Assembly: GCA_934501135.1 (NCBI GenBank) | Contig: CAKSUE010000076.1 | Span: 1-5,102, forward strand | DNA from: an uncultured Eubacteriales bacterium | Lineage (GTDB): Bacteria; Bacillota; Clostridia; Oscillospirales; Acutalibacteraceae | Direction: 5' to 3' | DNA length: 5,102 nucleotides | Shown: positions 1 to 4,992 of the stretch, piece by piece | How positions within the stretch are numbered: position 1 is the stretch's first letter | How the letters are laid out: every line of letters begins with the position of its first letter | Notes under the pieces: model-generated | The model's input: only the letters and a program-made list of their open reading frames with translations | Databases searched by the model: none | What the model was told of the DNA's origin: nothing | Program-made: the position numbers and the translations under genes

Positions 1-182
1 CCAAGATTCATTGTACCGTTACAACAATTATTATTTTAATAAGAGGCCCACTGTTATTTAATATACTTAATTCACTTTATGTTTCGTTCGATAACAGCCC
101 CCTCAACTGTGGAGCATCCTTATACCGTTATTTTATCATTATCTATTTTATTTCTGAATACTTTAATATTAAGATTTATATA

Positions 183-212
183 TTACTGAAAAAATTTAAT
201 ATAACTTATAAT
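183..212 (+). promoter_or_regulatory. Possible promoter of the fibre gene
   Basis: A perfect TATAAT lies at 207-212. The best -35 candidate is a poor TTACTG at 183-188 with an 18-base spacer, so a start near 219 would give an untranslated leader of about 85 bases. In DNA this AT-rich, TATAAT-like hexamers arise often by chance, so the assignment is weak. It rests mainly on the lack of an upstream gene that could supply transcription. Confidence 0.3.
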
Positions 213-289
213 TATGTCCGTAATTAAATTTACATTCCCTATATAAGGCAAAAATTAATGTTTTTTGATGTATTATTGAAAATAGATTT

Positions 290-295
290 AGGGGG
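290..295 (+). promoter_or_regulatory. Ribosome binding site that sets the TTG start
   Basis: AGGGGG lies 8 bases before the TTG at 304-306. It is the only good Shine-Dalgarno sequence near the 5' end of the frame. The first in-frame ATG codons lie well inside the conserved N-terminal domain, so TTG is the credible start. Confidence 0.75.
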
Positions 296-303
296 AATTT
301 AAA

Positions 304-2043
304 TTGACAACTAAAAACATAACTTTAAAAGCATGGTTGGAAAATAACGAAACAGTGTCAGTATATCAAGGAGAGGTTAATAGTAGATTTTTACATATCT
401 CTCTTATCGATAACAACGGTGCGGTAAATCTGGAAAATAAGACTGTCCAATTTTATGCTAAGAAACCTGATGGTACAATAATATTTAATAATGCTGAAAT
501 TATAGACAAAAGCAATGGTATTGTAAATGTTATGCTAACATCTCAAATGAGTGCAGTTGATGGTGTTTTATCTAACTGCGAAATAAGAGTTAATGATCAA
601 GATGGTGCAACTCTTAAATTTAAAGGTATAAACATAATCATAATAAAGACACTTCCTGATACTGAAATAGAAAGTTCATCTGAATTTACAACATTACAAG
701 AAATCATGTTAAAAACAATTGATATGGTTAACCATCAGGCTTCGACAAATAACCCACATAAAGTTACAGCTGAACAAGTAGGAGCACTTCCAAATACCAC
801 TAAACTCCCATCAAAAGTTAGCGATTTGGAAAACGATACTGGATTTATTACAGAATATACTGAAACAGATCCCACTGTTCCTTCGTGGGCAAAGGCTGCA
901 TCTAAACCAAGTTATGATTTTTCTGAAATTAACAATAAGCCTACCACTATAGCCGGCTATGGAATAACAGATGCTATCTCGGCAGATCATACGCACGCAG
1001 AAGCTACTACAACTAAATCTGGTTTTTTAAGTAAAGGAGATAAATCAAAACTAGAAAAAATAGAAATCACAGATAATAATTATTTAAAGGTTACTTCCTT
1101 TGCAATAGGTACCAACTCAGATTTAACTGTTGCCACTGCATCATTAAGCGTAGGAAATCGCAATACTGTTTCTGCAGCTAACAGCATGTCTGTTGGATTT
1201 AACTGTACTTGCAGCGGATCTTTTGCATTATCAGCCGGACACTCAAGCACTGCATCTGGATCTAAAAGTATTGCCATTGGAGATCAATCACATGCTTCAG
1301 AAAACAATGCCATAGCAATTGGTTACCATACAACAGCTAAATCATATAATTTTGCTTGTGGAAGATATAATTCATCTTCCGCTGCGTCAACTTCAGGAAC
1401 TTCTGGTGATATGTTTATAGTTGGTAATGGTTCCAGTTCTGAAGCGAAAAATGCATTTAGGGTAGCCGCTTCAGGATCAGTTTTTGCAAACTCAGAATAT
1501 AATTCAACAGGAGCTGACTATGCCGAATTATTCGAATGGTCAGACTCTAATATAAATAATGATGACCGAAGAGGATTGTTTGTTACTCTTGACGGAGATA
1601 AGATTAGACTAGCAAATTCACAAGATACTTATATTCTTGGAGTAATATCTGGAAATCCATCTATAGTTGGAGATAACTTCGATGATGACTGGTGCAATAA
1701 ATACTTAACTGATATTTTTGGTACGCCTATTCTTGAAAATAAGTCCTTCCCAGCTGTTACTGATGAAAATGGTAACACTATTCAAGAAGCATACGAGGAT
1801 AAATGTTTTGTTTTAAATCCCTCATACGACCCAACTCAAACCTATATACCTCGTTCTAAAAGAAAGGAATGGGATATAGTTGGTCTTGTTGGTAAACTTA
1901 TTATTGTTGATGATGGTACATGTGAAGTAAATAGATATTGCTATCCGTCACAAAATGGTATAGCTACCAATAGTATAAACAAAACAAATTACCGTGTTAT
2001 GAAAAGAATTGATAATTCGCATATTCAAGTTTTTATAAAATAA
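304..2043 (+). CDS. Phage baseplate/tail fibre: BppU-like N-terminus, YadA-head repeats, self-cleaving Peptidase_G2-type C-terminus
   Basis: This 579-residue protein is most likely a virion receptor-binding or baseplate fibre. Residues 1 to about 140 resemble the BppU N-terminal domain, named for the upper baseplate protein of lactococcal phage TP901-1; landmarks are VQFYAKKPDGT (48-58) and NGIVNVMLTSQMSAVDG (71-87). Residues 147-255 are tail-fibre linkers, with NPHKVTAEQVGA (150-161), TVPSWAKAASKPSY (191-204) and a DHTHAEATTTKSGFLSKGDK stretch (228-247). Residues 279-348 are five 14-residue trimeric-adhesin-head-like repeats. From about 366 to the end it resembles the Peptidase_G2 intramolecular chaperone seen on phi29- and GA-1-type neck appendages, including STGADYAELFEW (401-412). 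It has no signal peptide or membrane segment, as expected for a phage protein folded in the cytoplasm. The modular order is seen directly; the family names come from recognition without a search. It starts at TTG and is followed by a terminator, with no holin, endolysin or other tail gene beside it. Confidence 0.85.
   Translation: MTTKNITLKAWLENNETVSVYQGEVNSRFLHISLIDNNGAVNLENKTVQFYAKKPDGTIIFNNAEIIDKSNGIVNVMLTSQMSAVDGVLSNCEIRVNDQDGATLKFKGINIIIIKTLPDTEIESSSEFTTLQEIMLKTIDMVNHQASTNNPHKVTAEQVGALPNTTKLPSKVSDLENDTGFITEYTETDPTVPSWAKAASKPSYDFSEINNKPTTIAGYGITDAISADHTHAEATTTKSGFLSKGDKSKLEKIEITDNNYLKVTSFAIGTNSDLTVATASLSVGNRNTVSAANSMSVGFNCTCSGSFALSAGHSSTASGSKSIAIGDQSHASENNAIAIGYHTTAKSYNFACGRYNSSSAASTSGTSGDMFIVGNGSSSEAKNAFRVAASGSVFANSEYNSTGADYAELFEWSDSNINNDDRRGLFVTLDGDKIRLANSQDTYILGVISGNPSIVGDNFDDDWCNKYLTDIFGTPILENKSFPAVTDENGNTIQEAYEDKCFVLNPSYDPTQTYIPRSKRKEWDIVGLVGKLIIVDDGTCEVNRYCYPSQNGIATNSINKTNYRVMKRIDNSHIQVFIK
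1138..1347 (+). repeat. Five 14-residue (42-base) YadA-head-like repeats in the fibre
   Basis: Residues 279-348 divide exactly into five 14-residue units with no insertions: ASLSVGNRNTVSAA, NSMSVGFNCTCSGS, FALSAGHSSTASGS, KSIAIGDQSHASEN and NAIAIGYHTTAKSY. A sixth, decayed unit begins NFACGRYNSSS. The core is (S/A)-(I/V/A)-G at positions 4-6 of each unit. This is the pattern of the left-handed beta-roll head of trimeric autotransporter adhesins, so the section should trimerise. The DNA copies have diverged, so the repeat shows at protein level far better than at base level. Two cysteines (301 and 303) sit in the second unit. Confidence 0.8.
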
Positions 2044-2060
2044 AAAATTTTAGAACCAAG

Positions 2061-2096
2061 AAAGATGCATATCTATTTAAAATATGCATCTTTTTG
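2061..2096 (+). terminator. Intrinsic terminator after the fibre gene
   Basis: A perfect 12-base-pair stem, AAAGATGCATAT (2061-2072) with ATATGCATCTTT (2082-2093), closes a 9-base loop and runs into TTTTTGTTT. It starts 17 bases after the stop codon. Nothing else in the first half of the window is transcribed towards it, so it ends the fibre transcript. Because the stem ends in AAA/TTT, it may also work weakly on the other strand. Confidence 0.85.
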
Positions 2097-2099
2097 TTT

Positions 2100-2312
2100 A
2101 TATATAGGCATTTTTTAATCTATAACAAAAATCATTTGCAATTAAAAGACTTTAAAATCTCAAAACCCAAAAATCAACCTTATAAAATCAAAACTACCCG
2201 TCAGACGGATTGTTCTCTGCTTCGGACTTTCATCCTCAACCGGCCTAATACTTAAAATTCAGTGACAAAAAATCGTTAATTTTCATAAAATCAAAAATTA
2301 TTTTTAGTTAGT
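2100..2312. other. AT-rich spacer with a GC-rich patch between fibre and permease
   Basis: No gene is recognised here. A patch at about 2196-2252 is richer in G and C than its surroundings and contains the near-perfect palindrome CCGTCAGACGG (2198-2208). The 12-mer ATAAAATCAAAA occurs at 2182-2193 and again at 2285-2296, bracketing the patch. Short open stretches on the minus strand across the patch match no family I know. The patch may be a relic of GC-rich DNA like that of the permease, but this is inference. Confidence 0.4.
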
Positions 2313-2329
2313 AATTCTAAAAATTTGTA

Positions 2330-2358
2330 TTGTGTTGCTTTATCGATAGTGATATACT
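2330..2358 (+). promoter_or_regulatory. Sigma-70-type promoter of the permease
   Basis: TTGTGT (2330-2335) and TATACT (2353-2358) are separated by exactly 17 bases and lie at the junction where AT-rich DNA gives way to the GC-richer permease locus. Transcription should begin near 2365, which leaves an untranslated leader of about 150 bases before the start codon. No other gene feeds into the permease, since the fibre terminator lies upstream. Confidence 0.65.
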
Positions 2359-2370
2359 TAAATTTGAAGT

Positions 2371-2483
2371 CGGAACACGTCGATCAACAGGCGCAATTCT
2401 GCCCTTTAGATCGGCGGCAGTGACGTGCAAGATTCACTTTTCCTTTTTCGGATCTTCCGCCCGTCACCGGAAGCATCTTCCTG
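2371..2483 (+). promoter_or_regulatory. Structured 5' leader of the permease, candidate riboswitch or attenuator
   Basis: The leader contains several pairings that cannot all form together. CACGTC (2376-2381) pairs with GACGTG (2422-2427), extended by GATC (2382-2385) with GATC (2409-2412). GTGACG (2420-2425), which overlaps the first 3' arm, can instead pair with CGTCAC (2462-2467). CTTCCG (2454-2459) pairs with CGGAAG (2468-2473) around a loop that is that same CGTCAC, while GGAAG can alternatively pair with CTTCC (2477-2481). AGTGA (2419-2423) with TCACT (2434-2438) precedes a T-rich run and could be a weak terminator. I do not recognise the purine, PRPP or other common riboswitch consensus. 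The pairings are seen by eye; regulation by a ligand or by translation is inferred. Confidence 0.4.
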
Positions 2484-2514
2484 CTCTGGCTACCAAATAA
2501 AAGGTGTTTTAATA

Positions 2515-3918
2515 ATGAAAAAGCAGAAATCCTCGGCGTCTATCGAGAACATCTACAAGCTCGACGGACAAGTCCCGATCACCAAAGCCATCCCCTTCGG
2601 CTTGCAGCACGTTCTGGCCATGTTCGTATCGAATGTCACGCCTATCATATTGATCGCGGACGTCGCCATCTACAACGGCAAACCCTTCACCGCCATTGAC
2701 ACGGCGCTGCTCATTCAGGCTGCAATGCTGATCGCAGGCCTTGGCACATTCATTCAGCTCTATCCTGTCTGGCGCATCGGCTCGCGGCTGCCGGTCGTCA
2801 TGGGACTGAGCTTCACCTTCCTTTCGGTCATGATGACACTGGCCGCAAGGGACTATGGCATCCTGGTTGGCGCCGTCATTGTCGGCGGCTGTATCGAGGG
2901 GCTTCTGGGTCTAACGGCAAAATACTGGCGGCGCTTCGTTAGTCCGATCGTTTCGGCCTGCGTAGTCACTACCATTGGCTTCAGCCTGTTATCCACAGGC
3001 ATTACTTCCTTTGCAAGCTCTTCAGCCTTTTCCACCGGCTCGTGGCAGAATCTTCTGGTCGCTGCCATCACACTGGCAGTCTGCCTGATCTTCAATTCTC
3101 TGGCGAAGGGCTTCTGGAAACAACTGTACGTACTGTTTGGCCTGATCGTCGGCTATATTGTTTCGCTGTTTTTCGGCATGGTCGATTTTGCGTCGATGAA
3201 AAGCACCATCTCTGAGCTGGGCATCATTTCCTTCCCGCGGATATTTGCCTACACGCCCAAATTTGATATTGGTGCAATTATTTCGACAACGCTGGTCTTC
3301 CTCGTGTCAGCCGCCGAAACCATAGGCGATACCTCCGCCGTCTGCACCGGCGGCCTAGGGCGGGACATCACAGAGCGCGAGGTTTCCGGCTCTCTGGCCT
3401 GCGACGGCTTTATTTCCGCCATTTCCGGCGGCGTGTTTGGCTGCTCGCCTATCACCTCTTTCAGCCAGAATGTCGGTCTTGTCGCCATGACGAAGGTCGT
3501 CAACCGCTTCGCCATAATGTTTGGTGCATTGACGCTGATCATCGCTGGTCTGTTTCCGCCCATTGGCGCTTTTTTCTCGACGCTTCCTGACTGCGTGCTG
3601 GGCGGCTGTACGATTATTATGTTCGGCGCAATCATCGTTTCCGGCGTAACTATGCTTGGCGAATGTGGCTTTGACCAGCACAATACCCTGATAGCTGCTA
3701 CGAGCTTTGCCATCGGCATAGGTGTAACGCAGGTTCCGGACTTTTTCTCCGGAATGCCGCAGATGGTTAGCGTCATTTTCGCAAACAACCCTGTCGCCGG
3801 TGTGTTTGTTGTTTCCATGATCCTCTCACTGGTCATCCCGAAGAAGGTCAAAATGCAGAACGTGGACGCACTGACCACCGAAACCATCGACTCAGAGCGC
3901 ACCGATCAGACAAACTGA
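2515..3918 (+). CDS. NCS2/NAT family purine permease, xanthine- or urate-type
   Basis: This 467-residue integral membrane transporter should import a purine such as xanthine or urate, driven by protons or sodium. It has the family hallmarks: FGLQH in the first helix (28-32), SAAETIGD (265-272) with the substrate-contacting glutamate at 268, and the NAT signature QNVGLVAMTK (318-327). Glutamine 318 at the signature's first position is the form usual in xanthine/urate carriers; uracil carriers usually have glutamate there. Many glycine-rich hydrophobic segments across residues 25-442 fit the 14-helix fold, and the tail after IPKK (441-444) is polar. The length is normal for the family. The ATG at 2515 is chosen because AAGGTG (2501-2506) lies 8 bases upstream and the family N-terminus begins here. 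A GTG at 2425 would add 30 unrelated residues that consume the leader. The gene is clearly GC-richer than the phage genes on both sides. The exact substrate cannot be fixed from sequence alone. Confidence 0.9.
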   Translation: MKKQKSSASIENIYKLDGQVPITKAIPFGLQHVLAMFVSNVTPIILIADVAIYNGKPFTAIDTALLIQAAMLIAGLGTFIQLYPVWRIGSRLPVVMGLSFTFLSVMMTLAARDYGILVGAVIVGGCIEGLLGLTAKYWRRFVSPIVSACVVTTIGFSLLSTGITSFASSSAFSTGSWQNLLVAAITLAVCLIFNSLAKGFWKQLYVLFGLIVGYIVSLFFGMVDFASMKSTISELGIISFPRIFAYTPKFDIGAIISTTLVFLVSAAETIGDTSAVCTGGLGRDITEREVSGSLACDGFISAISGGVFGCSPITSFSQNVGLVAMTKVVNRFAIMFGALTLIIAGLFPPIGAFFSTLPDCVLGGCTIIMFGAIIVSGVTMLGECGFDQHNTLIAATSFAIGIGVTQVPDFFSGMPQMVSVIFANNPVAGVFVVSMILSLVIPKKVKMQNVDALTTETIDSERTDQTN

Positions 3919-3924
3919 ACAGAC

Positions 3925-3967
3925 AAAACCGACTGCGGCTTTACTGAAAGCCGTAATCGGTTTTTTA
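3925..3967 (+). terminator. Strong terminator after the permease, probably bidirectional
   Basis: The outer stem AAAACCGA (3925-3932) pairs with TCGGTTTT (3957-3964). The inner stem CGGCTTT (3936-3942) pairs with AAAGCCG (3947-3953) around an ACTG loop, with a 3-by-3 internal loop between the stems. TTTTTTATTT follows on the plus strand. On the minus strand the hairpin is followed by TTTTGTCTG, so it could also stop transcription from the opposing LysR relic. Confidence 0.9.
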
Positions 3968-4009
3968 TTTCGGTCTACCGAGAAATTAGTTAAAAAGTCA
4001 CTCCAGCAC

Positions 4010-4240
4010 CTAAAATCCTGTTTCGCCACACTCGATCTGCTGAAAGACTACGTGGATATGTGCAAACAGCTGCTTGCCCTCTGGCTTTAGCTTCATGCCG
4101 CGGTTTATCTGCGGAAGCAACGTTCAGCCCAGCTCCGTTTACAGATTCTTGATCGCGCATGTTAGAGTCGGTTGGTTGTTCCGCAGTTGAGACTCCGGCA
4201 TGGTGTCCAAATTTGTGCAGCATCGATTGAATACCACAAA
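4010..4240 (-). pseudogene. Degraded, truncated LysR-type transcriptional regulator (HTH part only)
   Basis: Read leftwards from about 4200, the minus strand encodes PESQLRNNQPTLTCAIKNL, a stop (4139-4141), TELG, a stop (4124-4126), then TLLPQINRGMKLKPEGKQL and FAHIHVVFQQIECGETGF to a final stop at 4010-4012. This follows the LysR winged-helix pattern (QPTLT.AIKNLE.ELG..L..R..RGMKLTPEGK) almost residue for residue. Each internal stop sits where a single base change from a sense codon (GAA to TAA, TTA to TGA) would restore the motif. The preceding N-terminal part (GIQSMLHKF...STAEQ) continues in another frame, so a frameshift near 4200 is also likely. The roughly 200-residue effector domain is missing. 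It converges on the permease terminator. It is a non-functional relic, and its former target is unknown. Confidence 0.75.
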
Positions 4241-4292
4241 TTTCCCAGGAAAATGCCAGAAACCACGGCATTGCCCTGAAGGATAAAAAATA

Positions 4293-4321
4293 CCCGAATT
4301 TGATATTGCATCAAATCCGGG
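4293..4321 (-). promoter_or_regulatory. Long imperfect palindrome: minus-strand terminator or regulator operator
   Basis: CCCG-A-ATTTGAT (4293-4304) pairs with ATCAAAT-C-CGGG (4310-4321) around the 5-base loop ATTGC, with one A/C mismatch. On the minus strand the hairpin is followed directly by TATTTTTTATCC, which is the form of an intrinsic terminator for a gene that once lay to its right. It also sits about 55-80 bases upstream of the LysR relic's N-terminus, and the AT-rich dyad TTTGATATTGCATCAAA resembles a LysR-type T-N11-A operator, so an autoregulatory site is the alternative. A further inverted repeat, ATTGCCC (4270-4276) with GGGCAAT (4319-4325), shares an arm with it. Confidence 0.5.
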
Positions 4322-4325
4322 CAAT

Positions 4326-4461
4326 AATTTGGTGCGGATAACCAATAGAGACTTGAAGAAAGCCAGTATTAATGCGGGTTTAAGCCAACTACAATGTTTA
4401 CAATGAAGGTTATCTGACACATTTCGATAAACTCTATAGACTAATATATCAAAAAAAATAA
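4326..4461 (+). pseudogene. Possible relic of an XRE/Cro-type regulator
   Basis: Two out-of-frame stretches look like pieces of one small helix-turn-helix protein. The first reads RITNRDLKKASINAGLSQLQ from about 4335 and resembles the recognition part of short XRE regulators of the form (M)TNRDLKKASGI..... The second, shifted in frame, reads ANYNVYNEGYLTHFDKLYRL from 4384 and ends at TAA (4459-4461); it resembles the following ..V.L..L.KICR.L segment. An intrinsic-terminator-like hairpin follows 16 bases later. There is no intact frame, start or ribosome binding site. The match is by eye and short, so it could be coincidence. Confidence 0.3.
4414..4442 (+). promoter_or_regulatory. Possible promoter for the phage early genes
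   Basis: CTGACA (4414-4419) and TAGACT (4437-4442) are 17 bases apart; TATAGA (4435-4440) with a 15-base spacer is an alternative -10. A start near 4449 would give a short leader that meets the hairpin at 4478-4509 after about 30 bases. The -35 is good and the -10 mediocre. Confidence 0.3.
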
Positions 4462-4477
4462 AAATATGTAAACGAAG

Positions 4478-4509
4478 TTGTCTTGAAAAAACTCAAGGCA
4501 ATTTTTTTT
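4478..4509 (+). terminator. Terminator hairpin directly before the phage early genes
   Basis: TTGTCTTGA (4478-4486) pairs with TCAAGGCAA (4493-4501), including one G-U pair, around AAAAAC, and is followed by eight Ts (4502-4509). Only about ten bases separate the T-run from the next ribosome binding site, which leaves no room for a promoter in between. It therefore either closes the upstream relic or acts as an attenuator that early-gene transcription must read through. Confidence 0.75.
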
Positions 4510-4535
4510 ATGTATAAAAAAGGAGAATTCAGAAA

Positions 4536-4676
4536 ATGAAAATATTTTTACTGATAACTATTTTAATTTTGATTGTTATATTAGTGTATCAAGAAAAAGA
4601 AATTCGTGAACTCGAAAAGAAAACACTTGATGCATTTAGAATTGTATGTAATAGATTTAAAAAGGAGGATAAATAA
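4536..4676 (+). CDS. 46-residue single-pass membrane peptide, phage early region
   Basis: The reading frame starts at ATG 4536, with AAAAGGAG (4518-4525) 10 bases upstream, and ends at TAA 4674-4676. The next gene's ATG follows immediately. Residues 3-18 form one very hydrophobic helix rich in Ile, Leu and Val. Residues 19-46 are highly charged (EKEIRELEKK, then NRFKKEDK), with the heptad-like spacing of a short amphipathic or coiled helix. It should be an N-terminally anchored membrane protein with its tail in the cytoplasm. I know no function for it; small anchored peptides like this are common among uncharacterised early genes of Bacillota phages. Coupling to the next gene, with zero spacing and the next ribosome binding site inside this frame, argues that it is a real gene. 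Confidence 0.7.
   Translation: MKIFLLITILILIVILVYQEKEIRELEKKTLDAFRIVCNRFKKEDK
4661..4668 (+). promoter_or_regulatory. Internal ribosome binding site for the zinc-ribbon protein
   Basis: AAAGGAGG lies inside the last codons of the 46-residue gene, 8 bases before ATG 4677. It is an almost full-length Shine-Dalgarno match and supports both translation of the 74-residue protein and coupling of the two genes. Confidence 0.8.
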
Positions 4677-4901
4677 ATGGAACTACTAGACGACAGAGCA
4701 TATCTCGAACCACCTGATAATGAGGCAAAAGCGGTTTTAAAATGTTTTTTCTGCGATGAAGATATTTATGAGGGTGATGATTATTATGTTTTAAATGGTT
4801 TTGACTGCTGCGAAGAATGTTTAAATGTTCACTTTAAATTTACTGCCGAAGCCATAGACTATGAGGCAGAAATAGCAGATTTAGAATATCACGAGCGCTG
4901 A
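4677..4901 (+). CDS. Small acidic protein with a CxxC...CCxxC zinc-ribbon-like motif, phage early region
   Basis: The protein has 74 residues. Cysteines 23 and 26 (KCFFCDEDI) and cysteines 44, 45 and 48 (DCCEECLNVHF) form two knuckles 17 residues apart, with YEGDDYYVLNGFD (31-43) between them. This is the layout of a zinc ribbon in small phage proteins, where a knuckle is followed by a (Y)EGD.YY...G turn. The rest is strongly acidic, and the C-terminal helix (about 55-73) is rich in Glu and Asp. Zinc binding is predicted. No enzymatic residues are evident, so it is more likely a structural, adaptor or regulatory protein. It sits directly after the 46-residue peptide and before a recombination gene. 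I do not recognise a named family with certainty. Confidence 0.8.
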   Translation: MELLDDRAYLEPPDNEAKAVLKCFFCDEDIYEGDDYYVLNGFDCCEECLNVHFKFTAEAIDYEAEIADLEYHER

Positions 4902-4992
4902 GCCAGCGCAGGCAGTTCGCGCATAAGATTTATATGGAAATTTTAGTATATCTCACGCGAAAAAATTAATTTAATAATTGAAGGTGAAAAGA
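4895..4992. other. Structured gap before the recombination gene
   Basis: The stop of the 74-residue gene lies within a GC-rich hairpin, GCGCT (4895-4899) with AGCGC (4905-4909). A second inverted repeat, TTCGCG (4916-4921) with CGCGAA (4956-4961), encloses an AT-rich segment that can pair further through AGAT and ATCT. Neither has a plus-strand T-run, so these are not standard terminators. They may be RNA-processing or translation-control structures, or binding sites. I see no credible gene in the gap. Confidence 0.35.

Larger units (their letters stand above)
1..303. other. AT-rich non-coding stretch before the fibre gene
   Basis: I find no convincing gene on either strand. Stops are frequent in all frames, and no ribosome binding site plus start leads into a family I recognise. 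There are two minor inverted repeats: TTGTA/TACAA near 11-24, and CTGTTAT (51-57) with ATAACAG (91-97) around a 33-base loop. Neither has a U-tract that would make it a terminator. The last 120 bases probably hold the fibre gene's promoter. Because no tail gene ends just upstream, the fibre gene looks like its own transcription unit and not the end of a tail operon. Confidence 0.5.

Noticed and set aside
811..1277. Two short minus-strand open frames inside the fibre gene
   Set aside because: They lie opposite a well-recognised fibre protein and resemble no family.
2425..2514. GTG start that would lengthen the permease by 30 residues
   Set aside because: It has no ribosome binding site at a usable distance, the extra residues are not membrane-protein-like, and the stretch overlaps the structured leader. 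ATG 2515 has AAGGTG upstream and gives the normal family N-terminus.
2360..2515. Assignment of the permease leader to the purine (guanine/adenine) or PRPP riboswitch classes
   Set aside because: I could not find their conserved core sequences in the leader, so only a generic structured leader is claimed.
3249..3902. 217-codon open frame on the minus strand inside the permease, and shorter minus-strand frames at 2853-3095 and 3355-3681
   Set aside because: They are antisense shadows of a GC-rich membrane-protein gene. They show no family resemblance and lack ribosome binding sites, and the plus strand codes for a well-conserved transporter.
3990..4271. 93-codon minus-strand open frame read as an intact protein
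   Set aside because: It is mostly a frame-shifted reading of the LysR relic. A short N-terminal piece may be LysR sequence before the frameshift, but the whole is not a real gene.
4139..4420. 93-codon minus-strand open frame read as an intact protein
   Set aside because: Only its last part matches anything (the LysR HTH), and it ends at the nonsense codon that breaks the motif. The first half runs through the palindrome and a U-tract and looks non-coding.
4895..4909. GCGCT/AGCGC hairpin as a terminator of the 74-residue gene
   Set aside because: No T-run follows on the plus strand and the stem is only five pairs.
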